DNA of 64,000 nucleotides from Craspedostauros australis. Taxonomy: Eukaryota; Bacillariophyta; Bacillariophyceae; Mastogloiales; Achnanthaceae. Below, in pieces: positions 23,579-35,618 of this stretch (the first letter of the stretch is position 1; the number at the start of each line of letters is the position of its first letter). Below the pieces are notes generated by a model. The model saw only the letters and a list, made by a program, of their open reading frames with translations, was not told the origin of the DNA and did not search any database. The position numbers and the translations under genes are program-made. The DNA lies in NCBI GenBank assembly GCA_026770025.1, contig JAMXDE010000027.1:1-64000 (forward strand), read 5' to 3'.

Positions 23579-25753
23579 TAAAGGTTGCGGTAAATATGGT
23601 TCAAGGTGGTTAATTCAGTTGAGATTGCGACCTCGCACTGTGCGTAGACTGCATAGTAGAGTAGAGTAGCGTGGAGGAGAGCTGCACAGAGTACACCACA
23701 AAGTGAGGTACGTGTTGGCAAGTTCCGCTCACGGAAGCCTACAATCGTGGAAGATGGTACTGGTTGATAGTCGGTCATTTGCTATTTCATTACGTTGGCA
23801 CTCCAATCCTCTTGGTGTCCGTTTGTTCTCTTACCCAATGCTCTCGGCGCTTCAATCTGTTTTGTAGATTCGGTCTCCAACTATGAGTTGGTGTGCAAGA
23901 TGCTCTCTCGCTGCTCTTCGTATTCTCTCTCTCTGTCTCTGTCTCAGCATCGTGTACTCATGCTACACCATGCTTCGTGTTCGATGCGCACTCCGCATTC
24001 AACACTCCATTTGTTCCTTACTGGTTCCTACTCCATGAGTACTTACCATTTGAACTTCACCTCCTTATCCATGATCTTGATGCCCTTCGGTCATTGGATC
24101 TTTGCCTCCTGCTCTGACATGGAGACAGATGTCGACATGGTGACACGATGACATCCTGTCGACATCAGTAGGCATCCTTCTGCTCTCCAGATGTCACGTT
24201 CCATCAGTGATGCAGCAGTCTGTCAGATGATATTGTCATCTGAGGTTTAGTTGGGAAGTACCTCGAGATTCTCTTGGTACCATTGATGGATGGACGGACG
24301 ATATTTCCAATTCTCTCAGAAATCGTCGGTTGCAAATTTCCTCCAGAAATTCTGCTCATTTTCATGTGTTCCATTTCCACTGTAATTCTGACGAATCACA
24401 GCATACTATTGGCACGAATGTAGTTATACCGTCCAAGTGCGTACGAGAGAATAACGAGTGAACGATGCACATATACACGTACATTTCGACATATACTCAC
24501 ATGTACATCTTGACAGGCATAATCACTCTGCTTCTGCGCACGCTTCTCAGCATCAACCTTGGCGGATGGTGGAGGCTGATGCGCGTGCGAATGCAGTCCA
24601 TTGCAGCGCAGCCAATCCTCTTCGGCTTCCAACGTCAAATGCTGACCGTTGCGGGAGTTTGGATGATGGCTCATGTTGGATGGACGGATATATGGATGGA
24701 TGGATTTATGGATGGCAGAGGTGCTGTACGACTATGTTGTGGAATCTGATGGGATAGAGCACAGAATAGAGTGAACCAGTTGCAGGACAGAGAAGTGCCG
24801 TTCCTGGAAGTATGTGTTATGGCAATGCATCTACAAGTACTTGTATATGTGGTGTGGTGACAACCTTTTGTGAGAGCATTGGGATTCCATTACCAACCAA
24901 CAGAACATCAGTCCCAAACATGCGGAACCGAAAAAGATGAAATTCGGAACGAAGATCATCGATCTTGGCTCGTTCCACGACTGAGATAAGTCGAGTGAGT
25001 CAATTTCATCCGGGATTCCTTGACACTTTTTTGCGAAGCGCCCAAACGCGGATGGCGTCATCCGATCGTCACTTCGATGACCCAAAGGGCGCAAAATGCC
25101 GCAAATCCGATGTCACAATCTCTCAAGTGCGCTCAGGGTAGTTCCACTCGCAAACTTGAGTTCCGTTGACAACGTGCGACACGAGATTGGTCCATAAATG
25201 GGTTGTTCTGAGCGACATCAACACGACAACGTTGTTCTGTTCTTCCACAAAATTGGTGTTGATCAGATCTTTCCAAGCGAACTGTCGGGGATGACTTCTC
25301 CACACAATCACGTGATGGAGTTGAGCAACCTCGGCACACACAGTTCCAGCGAACGGCCACAGAGACAACACCACACCATAACACGTGATGCGCATGCGAG
25401 CGACTCGTGCACTCAGACACAGCAACCCACAGGTGTATGCATGGCTACCCCACTATTCTGCGACAGATGCTTTCCCGCCCATCCACTTCCCCGTCTTCTC
25501 CATGGATACCGTGCCAATACGAGTGCTCCACCACCGATCATGAACACACCCCCAACCTGCCATCAACCCCAGTTGCGAAAAGAGTCAACCGAAAAGCCCA
25601 CCCACACAAGAGGGGAGTGTTCACCGCACGCGAAAATCAACGAAGGTGGTGGCTGGCGAAGGAATGGCAGCAGTTCCTGTTTCTGCTCGCTCTTTCCTTC
25701 AAAGGACTCCAAATCATCTCATAAATCCTTCATCTCGTTGATGACGAAAAGCC
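23579..25753. other. Intergenic, 2.2 kb, no supported gene
   Basis: Lies between the Copia element and the metalloprotease. It holds an AGAGT-type micro-repeat near 23655-23670, a CT-rich stretch near 23925-23945 and a short GGATGGATG-type repeat near 24678-24715. Open frames here are short, lack ATG starts or have repetitive composition. It is presumably upstream sequence of the metalloprotease plus unassigned DNA. Confidence 0.5.
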
Positions 25754-28700
25754 ATGCATTCTCACTTCTACCAACGAATCCTTGCTGCTGTGCTGCTTAC
25801 GGCGCTTGTCGCTACGGCAGCGGCGTCCCCGATGTCAAGGTGGTTGGTGAGTACGAGCAAGATGGCAACTGTCACTGTTGTCTCGACGCGTGGGAGTTCC
25901 TTCTTTGCTGGCATTCTCGCCTTGCCGCATCCACGTCCAAAGACATACGCGTACGTGCATCCAATTCAATGACTTCATCCTCAACTCAACCTTGTATCTG
26001 CACCTTGTATTATGCAATACATCACAACGCATCACGTCACGTCACATCACGCCACGTCCTTCGCCACAATACCAACAACTGAATCGAACTCAATTCAGAC
26101 GCATGACGCTGCCTCGGGCGAACACAGTATCCTACAGGAGCCATGCCTCGTCTCGGCACGTATCATTGGCGCTGCCGACGGAACGGATGCAACTGACTTA
26201 TCTTGCATGCTCCAAGGCTCCGATGAGGAAGAGCATGGGCCTGTGCATATGGCCATCGAAGGGCTGACGCCGGAATGGGCCAAGAACAACCAAGCATGGC
26301 CAATTTCCTCTTCCAAATCCACGTTGTTTCTGGAGAATGTCATCATCGATGTCACCGACTTCTCCTTGAAGCTACCGGACTTGAAGATCATCGATGACAT
26401 GACGATCGGGCATCATCAACGAAGCGAACAAAGCGATGGCCATGGACATGGTCGTTCTCTGACCACTCCTGATGTCCTTGGTTCTGGCGACAAGAAGTTC
26501 CTCTTCATCCAGGTCGTCTTCCAAACCAACTACACAGTTCCCAAATCCCTCATCAAAGACGAGATCTTCGGCGCTCAACCCAACTTCACCGACCAGTTCG
26601 CGGCCATGTCTTTTGACAAGCTGAAGCTCTCCACCATGCCCACGAATGGGACAGATGATGGGATTCTGACATATGAGTTCCCCCCTGACGTCGATCCCAC
26701 CACTCTCGAGGCAAGAACAGTTGATAATCTCATCTCACAATATCTGAAGCAGGAGGTCAAGATCTATGATGACTTTGATTTATTCTTGATCGTGGTCCCG
26801 TTCGGGTTGGATTCCTCGAGTGGTTGGGGTGGTAAGTGCCGAAAAGGACCACACAGCTCGTATCTTCCGTATCAACATTACGCACTGGTATCGTGATGAG
26901 CTCTACCCGTGCTCACACTCCTATCTAACCCATCTCACTCCATCGTGTCGTACCATCTTTCTTCCGTGCGAATAAAACTCTCCCGATTCTCAATGTGCGC
27001 ACCGATGTAACCGACACACCACTGATTCACAGCGTACGCTTATGTCGACCAAAAGATCAGCATGTACAACGGTGTCGAAAACTATCCAGGCACGCACTGG
27101 GCGGCCAATGTAGACTACATCATCCACGAACTCGGTCACAACTTCGGGCTTGGTCATTCCAATCGGGATGGGGTAGAGTACGAAGATTCCAGGTAAGCGC
27201 AGTCAATGCGCCAGCAGAGAGAGAGAGAGGTTGAAGACGATCTGTGACATTCCGCATCAATCTTTGTGGACGGACGGACAAATGAACACAAGAACGCACA
27301 CAATCAAACTCTGGAGAGAGCACATTGGACGCGGCTGCCATGTTCTGGTCCTCATCACATGGCAGGAAACCTGTTTATCGTTCGAAGTCCATCTAACCCG
27401 TCTTCGTGTATCCTCTTCCTCGTTGTTGACGTCCTCCGGTCAATGGATTCCGACCCTAACATCGACTATTATTGCGCAGCGGCATAATGGGCGGAGCAGC
27501 GCTTAGTCGATTTCGTAATGAATCGCTGATCGATAAGGTGGGATACAACGGTAAGTGCTATGCAGCCGTTGTCTTGTGGAGAGCAAGGACCCAGATGATT
27601 CCGTTCCAGGAGGAGCCTTCTCACCGCATCGCATCCGATGCGATGCGATACAATGCGACACTCTACGTACACTGCCTCAGCAATCGTCACCTTTTCCATC
27701 GTTTCGTTCTCTACGTCCACGCCAAATCATTTCACACCCTCATGTTCATGCTGCAAACCTACCCCTTCAATATCATTACTCATGCGCCTGCCCCTCCACC
27801 ACACCTAGGTGCCAAGAGTTGGGTGATGGGGTGGTACTCCGACCAGACCACATTGCTCACCGGAGGTCAAGACATCGACTTCGAGGGAAGGCTCTGCGGA
27901 GTGGTCGATTATGACCCCGCTGACACCAGCTTCGACGTCATCATCCGAATTGACGATCCTGAGAGTGAATTGAACTACTACATCGCCTTCAACAGAGCCA
28001 TTGGCTTCAACGCCGATTCTCCACTGGGCAGGGATCAGGTCCTCGTGACAAGGGCACAAGACCACAACACTACAGAGAACCGATTCTCTCATCTGGAGGC
28101 CATCCTGAACATGACACAACCATCGTACAGAATTGATGCCCAGTCGTCTTTGCTGGATGGGATCGTCATTTCGGTATCCAACATCGATGATGACTCGGCC
28201 ACACCCATGTGTGCGACAGTGAGCGTGAAATTGGATTTCAGTCAACCACCAACCGCGACACCATCCGGTTCTGCGGCACCATCAATGTCATCACTCCCAT
28301 CGAATGTTCCAACCAAAAATTGCGAAGCGTGGGAGCTCTTAACGTTCAACGAACCTCGCTCAGCTGAGCGCACTGAGTCATTCAGATTCGATGTTCGCAT
28401 ACTGGACAGCATCGAATTCACCGCCATCAAGGTCGTCGTGGCTGATGGATTCACCAACATGCCATACACGATCTTCTTCCGCCCAAGCACCTGGGATGCC
28501 GATGGCAACTGGACTCAGATTGCATCAGGAAACAACGGGGGAAAGGAACCATCTGGCCCTGCCTTGTCTGGCTTCTCCCCCTCCCTCGTATTCGACCAGC
28601 CCGTGGTGGTGTCTGCGGAGGATGACATTGTATCCTTCCGCATTGACATGGCCGACAGGTTGAGGACTTTGTCTTCACCATCTCCGATTGTGATCCCAGC

Positions 28701-29637
28701 TGGTATAGTCGAGTGCCCAGACTGCCCAATCGAGGTATTCACCGGACAAGGTAGCCTCGAAGTTGGAAACAACCCGCCCAATTTCCGCGATCGATTCCCC
28801 GTCTTTTACGGCATCCTCGAATTCTGTCCAGATTTGAGCACCGAGATGCCAACTAGATCTGCTTCCCCCACTACGACGACACTGCCATCAATCCAACCAT
28901 CCGCAGGCCCCACACAGGCACCAACAGACACCTGCCGCGACGCAAAAACAGCAGGTCTCCCAAGATCATTCTATGTCGACACGGCCGCTTCAGTGAGACA
29001 CGACATTCAGATTCTGGATAGTGTCGACATCACAGGCATGAGGCTTGTCCTGCCATCGATGGGGAACCAAACTTTCACAATCTTCTATCGCCCAAGTACG
29101 TGGGATGCACCCGGGAATTGGACAGAACTTGCATCGGGAATGATCGAGGCCAGAGGTGATGGTGAATTCACAGACGTGATTGCATTCGACCAACCTTTGG
29201 CTTTGTCCGAAAGCGACGGCGCGATCTCCATCCGCATCGATACACGAACGAACGCAGGGGATGACTTCTCGAGGAACATCATTCCCATCCCTCCAGACTG
29301 GATTGATTGCGACAATTGCCCATTCACTATCTTTACGGGAACGGCGAGCGGTGTTGTCGGTGATAATCCTCCTCCTCTCTACGGTGGCGTCTTTGAGTAC
29401 TTCATGGGTTCACTGGAATTCTGCAACGGCAACTCGATGATGCCGTCCTCCACGCCGTCATCCACGCCGTCGTTCACACTGTCATCCACACCGTCGTCCT
29501 TCCCTTCCTCCCAACCATCTTACCTGCGCAGCACGAAGGGGGCGAAATCATACAAATCGGACAAGTCATCAAAGGAGAGCAAGACGAAGTCTCCCAAGTC
29601 ATCCAAATCAAGCAAGTCGCCGAAGAGCCCCAAATGA
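25754..29637 (+). CDS. Secreted M11 (gametolysin-like) metalloprotease with Lys/Ser tail
   Basis: A predicted 961-aa secreted zinc endopeptidase. Exons: 25754-25846, 26099-26831, 27033-27192, 27480-27550 and 27809-29637; all junctions are GT-AG and the phases match. Residues 1-25 form a signal peptide. The zinc site HELGHNFGLGH (about 307-317) is the HExxHxxGxxH motif, followed by a GIMGG turn and SWVMGWYS, as in gametolysin relatives. After a Ser/Pro/Thr linker come two similar beta-type modules (about 522-660 and 726-860), each with an RPSTWDA.GNWT motif. A second Ser/Thr/Pro stalk leads to a tail made mostly of Lys and Ser (about 922-961). In Volvox and Chlamydomonas, M11 enzymes cut extracellular matrix and cell wall; a wall or matrix role here is inference. 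Very similar splice sites make the model firm; the first acceptor is the least certain. Confidence 0.88.
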
Positions 29638-29997
29638 CACAACTCAATGAGTATGGATACTCGTGCATCCAGCTCCTGTTGCAGCAATGAAGGCAGATGG
29701 TGGTCTCTCACCAGGCTGTGGTACAATCCTTGACCATGGGATGAGGGATACCATCGAAGCTCGAGGATTGAAGAATGAACGATCTACTCCATGATATGAT
29801 ACATGTTATAACGTCTTCACAGAAGCACATACATACGTGCATTACCAATCTCATCCGTCCGCATAGCCCGTCGTATGCAGACCGCTCGCAGAATATTTCT
29901 TGTGCGTATGGCAGGTGTGCTTGCTACCATTTTGATCGGATTCATGTTTATTCCGTGGTGATACGCTCCGGGTACGAGGACTGCATGAAATCCATTC
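29638..29997. other. Convergent 3' intergenic gap
   Basis: 360 bp between the stop codons of the metalloprotease and the membrane-protein gene. I see no gene. Confidence 0.6.
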
Positions 29998-31781
29998 TCA
30001 TACCCAACATTCATATAATACAATAGTATTATGGACCAGGAGAAAAGAATGGAACTGGAAGCGTTGGAAGTCTCTGGAGAGAGAGAGAGAGAGAGAAGAT
30101 ATCACTTGTCGGTTCCACAGTATTTTCGTGTCGGAGAATGGTAGCATCGTCAAATCTGCGCATGCCGCATGGAGTCGCAACGCAAACGACCGGCGGCCAT
30201 GGCCGGGTCTCGTGGCTTGCTTCATTTCCTCCATCTTTGACCCGTGGGTGGCCTCCGAATGAACACCGTGCTGCTCCATGGTCCATCCAATTGTCGCCGT
30301 TGACACGATATCTGTGAACGGCACCAGCTCTTCCACGAGGCTCACGTACTTCAAGTCGGAGTGGACGGAGTCGTACATGGCCATCACCGGTATGAATTGG
30401 ATCGGCGCCCATATCACATCGCACAGTTCGCCGACGACTGGCAACAGGTACGACGATGAATCCACGAAGTCTATCGCCAACGACACCCAGAGGGAGTTGG
30501 GATCGGTCGACAGGACATGCCGCACGAGGCTGACGGGTGTTGGGCGCCGTTCGGTTTGGTAGATCAGTCGCTGCCCTGCCTTGGATGACAACAGCAACGA
30601 GTCGGCGAAGGGGATGAACACCGCACCGCCAATACGCTCGCGTCCATGTTGTGTGCCAGAATACATCACGAGGCTGGACGCGACGATCGAGGTGATCGCG
30701 ATGATGAAGAACGGCAACGCGACGGACAGGAGAACGAGGAGCTTGTCCATCATGATGGGTGACGCCACCACGATGGCCATGATGAGCAGAATCAACGGTA
30801 GGAGAAGCATGTTTGAGGATGTCGGTACGCATATCTTGGATGCATCGTCGCGTATCCAATCCTCTGATCGATCGACGAGATGGGACCACCATTGCACGAT
30901 GGCGATGAGCGCTGCGATTTCGAGTCGGTACGGGGCATCCAGATGAACCTTGACTCGTATGGTTGGCGATGGATCGTCGCTGGTGTCGTCGCCAACCGAT
31001 GAAGCGAATGATCTTGCCGCGGCCAATGCTGCCGCCGTAGGAGTAGTTGCAGATTGCCTGCAGCATTCGGCATCCTTCGAGTTGTTGCTGTTGTTGCTGC
31101 TACTGCTGCTTCAGGTGGTGATGGCGATTGGATGAAATTGAGAATCTGCCAGGATGTTTAGTGAATGCGCAGATCGTTGAGCGAGAGCCTCGTTTCCAGA
31201 TTGAGATCTGGATCATCATAGATCACGCAGATCGTCGCGGTCGATCTGCGCAGCTGCGGAAAGGGCTTTTCGTATTGACGTTGTTCTCACTCTCTGTTGA
31301 TGAAGTGCGCATGCTGGACGATACGGCTGCCGGTGCTGAACCGAAAGGAGTTGCGATCCATGTGATTGGCAACCGGAGGCCCTGTGGAAACAGTCAAGTT
31401 GCCAATGTTCATGATCACCGCGATGGGCTGACGACTCGCTGGAAGATCGTTGACGGAGAGGATGGTGGTGTCCAGATAGCCTTCATCCGCGATGCTGCCA
31501 CTTGGGCCAGTTGTGATGCTCGCGGTTAGACTGGTCGACGCCCTTTGTGATGATGTGCTGGGATCTGTTGCGGCAGAACTTGGCAGCAAAGAGGAGGGAA
31601 GGATTCCAAAACCTGCGGTTGTTCGCATGCTGCGGTCGTTGCTGGCACTGCTGTTGGCGTTGGTGTTGGCATTGGCGTTGACATTGCCATTGATGTTGCC
31701 GATGCTCCCAGCATTCTCGTCCTCGTTCCTCACCATGGTGGTTGTGGAAGGCAGCATACAAAAGTTGTCTCCAAACGACAT
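29998..31781 (-). CDS. Multi-pass membrane protein with Asn-rich N-terminus, unknown function
   Basis: Inferred as two exons, 31781-31291 and 31108-29998, joined through a 182-nt intron (donor GTGAGA, acceptor TGAAG) with matching phase, giving about 533 aa. The second exon's frame has no ATG before its conserved part, which is why I join it to the upstream frame. The N-terminal 160 aa are Asn/Ser/Thr-rich with a run of NANANTNAN type. Four hydrophobic segments follow, including one starting MLLLPLILLIMAIVV and a pair around LLPVVGELCDVIWAPIQ. The Gly-Glu/Trp-Ala-Pro-Ile stretch and the following VEELVPFTDIVSTATIGW look like a conserved core; I do not recognise the family. The last 60 residues, past GHGRR, may be untranslated if a further splice exists. 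It could instead be two genes. Confidence 0.6.
30073..30096. repeat. (GA)n microsatellite
   Basis: An uninterrupted GA run inside the 3' part of the membrane-protein frame, which encodes SLSLSLS on the minus strand. It adds to the doubt about that C-terminus. Confidence 0.8.
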
Positions 31782-31870
31782 GCCTGTGTTGCTGTTGTTG
31801 TTTTTATCCTGCTGTAGACCTAATTGCGATTGTGATTGGAAGTATAATTGTACCAGCACGCTTGTGGACT

Positions 31871-31871
31871 G

Positions 31872-31901
<30 letters not shown>
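31871..31901. repeat. (CT)n microsatellite
   Basis: About 15 CT units just upstream of the membrane-protein start (minus strand) and downstream of the helicase-associated-domain gene, so it lies in the space between two minus-strand genes. Confidence 0.85.
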
Positions 31902-31904
<3 letters not shown>

Positions 31905-32053
31905 GTATTCTCAATAGTATTCTCAACCTGCTGTAAATTGAATGCTCGAACCCTGCCACTTGCACACTCCCTGATGATATTCCTCTGCCATTCAGGTGTC
32001 GTCTCGGCAGGCTGCAGTCTCATATATCCCCCTCTTCGATGCTTGTTTCCATC

Positions 32054-32951
32054 TCAGTTGGGATGGCCGCTGCGATGCCTTGTTCGAATGGAGTCCCAAC
32101 ATAAACGCTTGCGCGTGACCGTGCCTGAACAAGTTGCCTTGGCTATCGACTTCGCTGTCGTCGTTGCTGGTCTCTTGCGTTCCTTCTTCTGTTTCGACCT
32201 TTTCATGCTCGGCCGCCTGTTCGCGCCATCATCCTGCGCAGGATGTTTGCGCGGGTGGTCCCCAACCTCCACGCTTTCGTCGGCAGCATCTGCATCCACA
32301 GCTGCGGCGGCATTTGTATTCATGCTGCTCACACCGCCAGCGACGGCATCGACCGATTCATTGTTCCCACCATCAGCGTCCTCGCCAGCGCCTTCATCGT
32401 GCAGCCTCCTCTGCCGAGGAGAAGATGATCTTGGAACGCCGTTGCCCCAATCGAACCCAATCTCATTCAGAAGCTTCTTGCGATCATCCCGAATGATCGG
32501 CTGCGTGTGAAACCAAGTCTTCTTGCGTCGCTGCGTCGTGACCCACAGCGGCAATGATTTGTGATTCTTGTCGTTGAAGCGCACGTTGCATGTACCATGC
32601 TGCGCCTTGTAGTCCTTCAGCTGCTGGTACATCCTGTGCCATTTCCTGTCATGCGTGCTCATGTCCAGCGGCTTCTTGCGGATGGCGCTCGCCTTGACCG
32701 CCCAAACGAAGTTGATGCTGTTGAGCTTGGCCTTGCGCCGATCGCTGAGCTTGTTCTTTCGGTTCAGCTTGCGCTGATTCGACACCCAGATGCCCAGGCT
32801 GGGGTCCAGATCGTAATCCAGCGGCACCACGCAATGTCCTTCGCCATCATGGAACCGCCGCAATCGATCGAAGATACCAGTTCCAACATCAGACTTTTCA
32901 TGTTCGAAAGAGGGACACTCTTCGCAGTTTCCCTTTAATCGTATTAGTCAA
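32054..32951 (-). CDS. Helicase-associated-domain (HA repeat) protein, 5' end unresolved
   Basis: Two helicase-associated repeats (the PF03457 type, common in diatom genes) lie in the first 150 residues: one containing GIWVSNQRKLNRK and one containing LPLWVTTQRRKKTW, each ending in a GFDW or INFVW core. An Ala/Asp linker and a basic C-terminus (SMKRSKQKKERKR) follow. The latter is a probable nuclear signal. The domain is usually thought to bind nucleic acid; here there is no helicase motor. The frame is open back to a TGA near 32952 with no ATG before the first repeat. The true start is therefore in an upstream exon that I cannot place, or the gene is 5' truncated. Only about 265 bp separate the open frame from the divergent SDR start. 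Confidence 0.7.
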
Positions 32952-33217
32952 AATGGACGTTTCCTCCAAAATATTCGACTGTGCGGAACAGGGGCTATAA
33001 CCCTGCAACAAGTGTCATCGTGGGGACATTTATTGCGATTTGCAGCTTGTCGCAAGCGAAGGTCATCGCGATGGGTCTCGCGTTGGTCGTAAGTAGGTCG
33101 CATTCGTCTGCTGGTGATCTGCTGATGTTCTCTTCCCCGTTGCCCTGACACTCCATGTTTCCTTCCTGATGCCACGATTTCATAATTTTTCAACAACCAT
33201 CCGAGAAACCAACAATC

Positions 33218-34430
33218 ATGTCCTCAACCGATTGGAAAATCGACACATCTTCGCCCGTCCTGGTCACCGGCGCAACAGGGTACATCGCCGGTGTGCTCAT
33301 CAAGCAACTTCTTGATGCAGGCGTTACGGTTCACGGCACCGTTCGCGATCCATCCAACACCGAACGTCTCCAGTATCTCGTCGATGTAGCGGACAAGTCT
33401 TCAGGATCTCTCAAGTTCTTCCATGGTGATTTGTTGGAAGACGGATCGTTCGCTGAAGGCATGAAGGGATGTTCCGTCGTCTTCCACACAGCTTCACCGG
33501 TTGTTTTCGAAGCGAAGGATCCGCAGAAGGAACTGGTCGATCCAGCGGTGAATGGAACCAAGAACGTGCTCAGCACGGCAACGAAGACGCCATCCGTGCG
33601 CCGCGTGGTGTTGACCAGTTCCGTTGCAACCATGTGCACCGATGCAAGTGAGAAGGACAACGCCCCGAACGGCATCCTAACGGAAGACATCATCAACATG
33701 ACTGCGAGCCTCGACTACCAACCATACCACTTCGGCAAGACTTTGGCGGAGATGGCAGCGTGGCGACTCGCCGGTTCTCAGAATCAGTGGACTCTGGCCA
33801 CCATCCACCCATCTTTCGTCCTGGGGCCGGGAGTGAAGTACCATGCGAGCAGCGAGTCGTTCAAATTCATGGTCTCAATGTGTGGTGGAGAGTATGCGTC
33901 TGGTGCGCCCAATATCGGGCTGGGATTCGTCAGTGTCGACGATGTGGCAAAGGCTCACATCGTTGCTGCGTACAAGGAGGATGTGGTCGGCCGGCATATC
34001 CTGAGCGCTGCAAACACCAGCTTCATGGAAGTCGCAGAAGTACGTCCATTCGTGTTGATTCCCGATGCTGTGTCTAATCAATCAAACGTTCGCATGCTGT
34101 GTACCTCTTGCTTGACACCTGCGCATTCTGACCCATCACTCACGTCTTCCGCGTCTCTCTCTCTCTCCGTCTCCACAGACCCTTCGCAAGAAGTATCCGC
34201 AGTATCCGATCCCCACAAAAGCAGTGCCAAAGGCCATGCTGTACCTGATCGGGCCACTCATCCACTCCGCGATCAAGCGTCGATTTGTGATGAAGAACGT
34301 TGACGTGAAAACGAACTACGACAACACGAAATCGAAGGAGGCGTTGGGAATCGAGTACCGTCCAATGGATGAGACCCTGTATGAGATGTTGGAGCAAGTC
34401 ATCGAGAACGGTGGTTTGGAGAAGAAATGA
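33218..34430 (+). CDS. NAD(P)-dependent epimerase/dehydratase (dihydroflavonol-reductase-like SDR)
   Basis: Two exons, 33218-34039 and 34179-34430, give 357 aa. The donor GTACGT and acceptor CCACAG keep phase 0. GATGYIAG (residues ~18-25) is the Rossmann nucleotide-binding motif of extended SDRs; LTSSVAT supplies the catalytic Ser, and YHFGK is the YxxxK active site. The overall fit is to the dihydroflavonol 4-reductase / cinnamoyl-CoA reductase group, which reduce carbonyl groups with NADPH. In algae the substrate is generally unknown. No signal peptide is visible, so it is probably cytosolic. It ends 96 bp before the stop codon of the convergent nuclease gene, across a very AT-rich spacer. 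Confidence 0.92.
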
Positions 34431-34489
34431 GATGGGAGTCTGGAACAACTTCATTGAGTGGAGTGATATCGGAGTTTCTCTGTTTCACG

Positions 34490-34516
34490 TAATAATATAT
34501 TATATTATATATCTTA
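34490..34516. terminator. AT-rich spacer between convergent genes
   Basis: A run of TAATATATTATATTATATAT lies in the 96-bp gap between two convergent stop codons. It is a likely shared 3'-end or polyadenylation region. Similar AT-only tracts occur just past other stop codons in the window. Confidence 0.4.
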
Positions 34517-34526
34517 GGATTGATTG

Positions 34527-35618
34527 CTAGACCTTGCTCTGCTGAGCGCCCGCCAGTTCCGCTGCCACTGCCACTGCACCTTCCTCCTTCTCTTGTTGCT
34601 GTTGCTGCGACTTCATCGTCTCCAGTTCCTCACAAAAGCTCTGCAAGGCCGGCTCCAAGATCGTATCCCAATACGTCTGATTGCGCGCCACGCGCAGGAT
34701 GCTGTAATTCTTCTCCTTGCTGTTCTTGGGAATCCACATAATGAGATCGCACCACGGCTTGTCGCAGATCTGCATCTGCCCCTGAATCTGATCGTAATAA
34801 CGGCTGGGACAGATATCGTACTGCTTCAATTTCTGCTTGTTGCGCTTGCCGTACATGGACTTGATCTCGAGCAGCCCGGTCTGCTGGATCTTGGGATCGT
34901 AGACGATGCCATCGGGCGAGGCGCCGTAGTTGCCAAGGATGTGCAGGCCCGTCTCATTGACAGGATGCTGGGTGGCCTCGACATACTGCCGCAGCGCGAT
35001 GGGCTCGACGTTGAGACCCCACGTGCAGGCCGTGTTGCCCTTGAAGCGTGGCCGCAGACCCAATTTGGTTTCGAGCAGGCTCTGCCGCGATGTGAAGAAG
35101 CTCTTGTCGAGGACGGCGCTGAATTCGGAGGCCGTGACGTCGAGGCGCGCGCGGATGGCGAGCCACACGTCTTCGTTGTACTTTTGGTGCAGTTGCTGCG
35201 GTTGGAAGGCGATCGTGGTGCCGTTGTGCAATGTGACGTCGACGCTCGTGGAGGATTGGATGACGATGTCCTGGATCTCGTCGCTGTAGATGGACTGCTG
35301 CACCGCCTTCTTTTTGGATGGACGCGGACGCGGCGTGTGGCCCTTGCGCCGCAAGGCTCGTCGGCGTTTGCTGTTCATGTTGGGCCTGCCATCATCAGAT
35401 TGCTCGTTAGTGGACCGATCGTAGGTCGCCGTGCCGTTGGCCTCGTACTCTGCCAGGAGGCGCAGCTGCTCTGAGATGATGTAGGATTTCTTCGCGAGGC
35501 CCTTGCCTTTGGGTCTTCGGACGGAGGCGAGCTCCTGCGAAGGATGGACGAGGCACGCCATGACCAGGAGCATGCAGCGCAGCCTCGGGGTGCGATTGGA
35601 GAAGCAAGGCGGAGACAT
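34527..35618 (-). CDS. YqaJ / lambda-exonuclease-type nuclease
   Basis: 363 aa, ATG start, no intron. The core (about 150-320) fits the YqaJ-like recombinase nuclease fold (PD-(D/E)XK superfamily): TASEFSAVL, then GLNVEPIALRQY with a conserved Glu, GNYGASPDGIVYD with the catalytic Asp, GLLEIKS with the Glu-x-Lys pair, and YYDQIQGQMQI with the Gln motif. Phage members are 5'-3' exonucleases that pair with annealing proteins; eukaryotic relatives are widespread and little studied. The N-terminus (MLLVMACLV within the first 25 residues) could be a signal or organelle presequence. The region 75-110 is very basic (SKRRRALRRKG, SKKK) and could bind DNA or serve as a nuclear signal. A Gln/Glu-rich C-terminus follows. 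I see no recombinase partner nearby. Confidence 0.85.
   Translation of the reverse strand: MSPPCFSNRTPRLRCMLLVMACLVHPSQELASVRRPKGKGLAKKSYIISEQLRLLAEYEANGTATYDRSTNEQSDDGRPNMNSKRRRALRRKGHTPRPRPSKKKAVQQSIYSDEIQDIVIQSSTSVDVTLHNGTTIAFQPQQLHQKYNEDVWLAIRARLDVTASEFSAVLDKSFFTSRQSLLETKLGLRPRFKGNTACTWGLNVEPIALRQYVEATQHPVNETGLHILGNYGASPDGIVYDPKIQQTGLLEIKSMYGKRNKQKLKQYDICPSRYYDQIQGQMQICDKPWCDLIMWIPKNSKEKNYSILRVARNQTYWDTILEPALQSFCEELETMKSQQQQQEKEEGAVAVAAELAGAQQSKV

Noticed and set aside
25198-26082. 294-aa plus-strand frame overlapping the first exon of the metalloprotease
   Set aside because: It runs through an intron in another frame, and its His/Thr/Ser-rich composition comes from repeats. The signal peptide and splice phases support the other frame.
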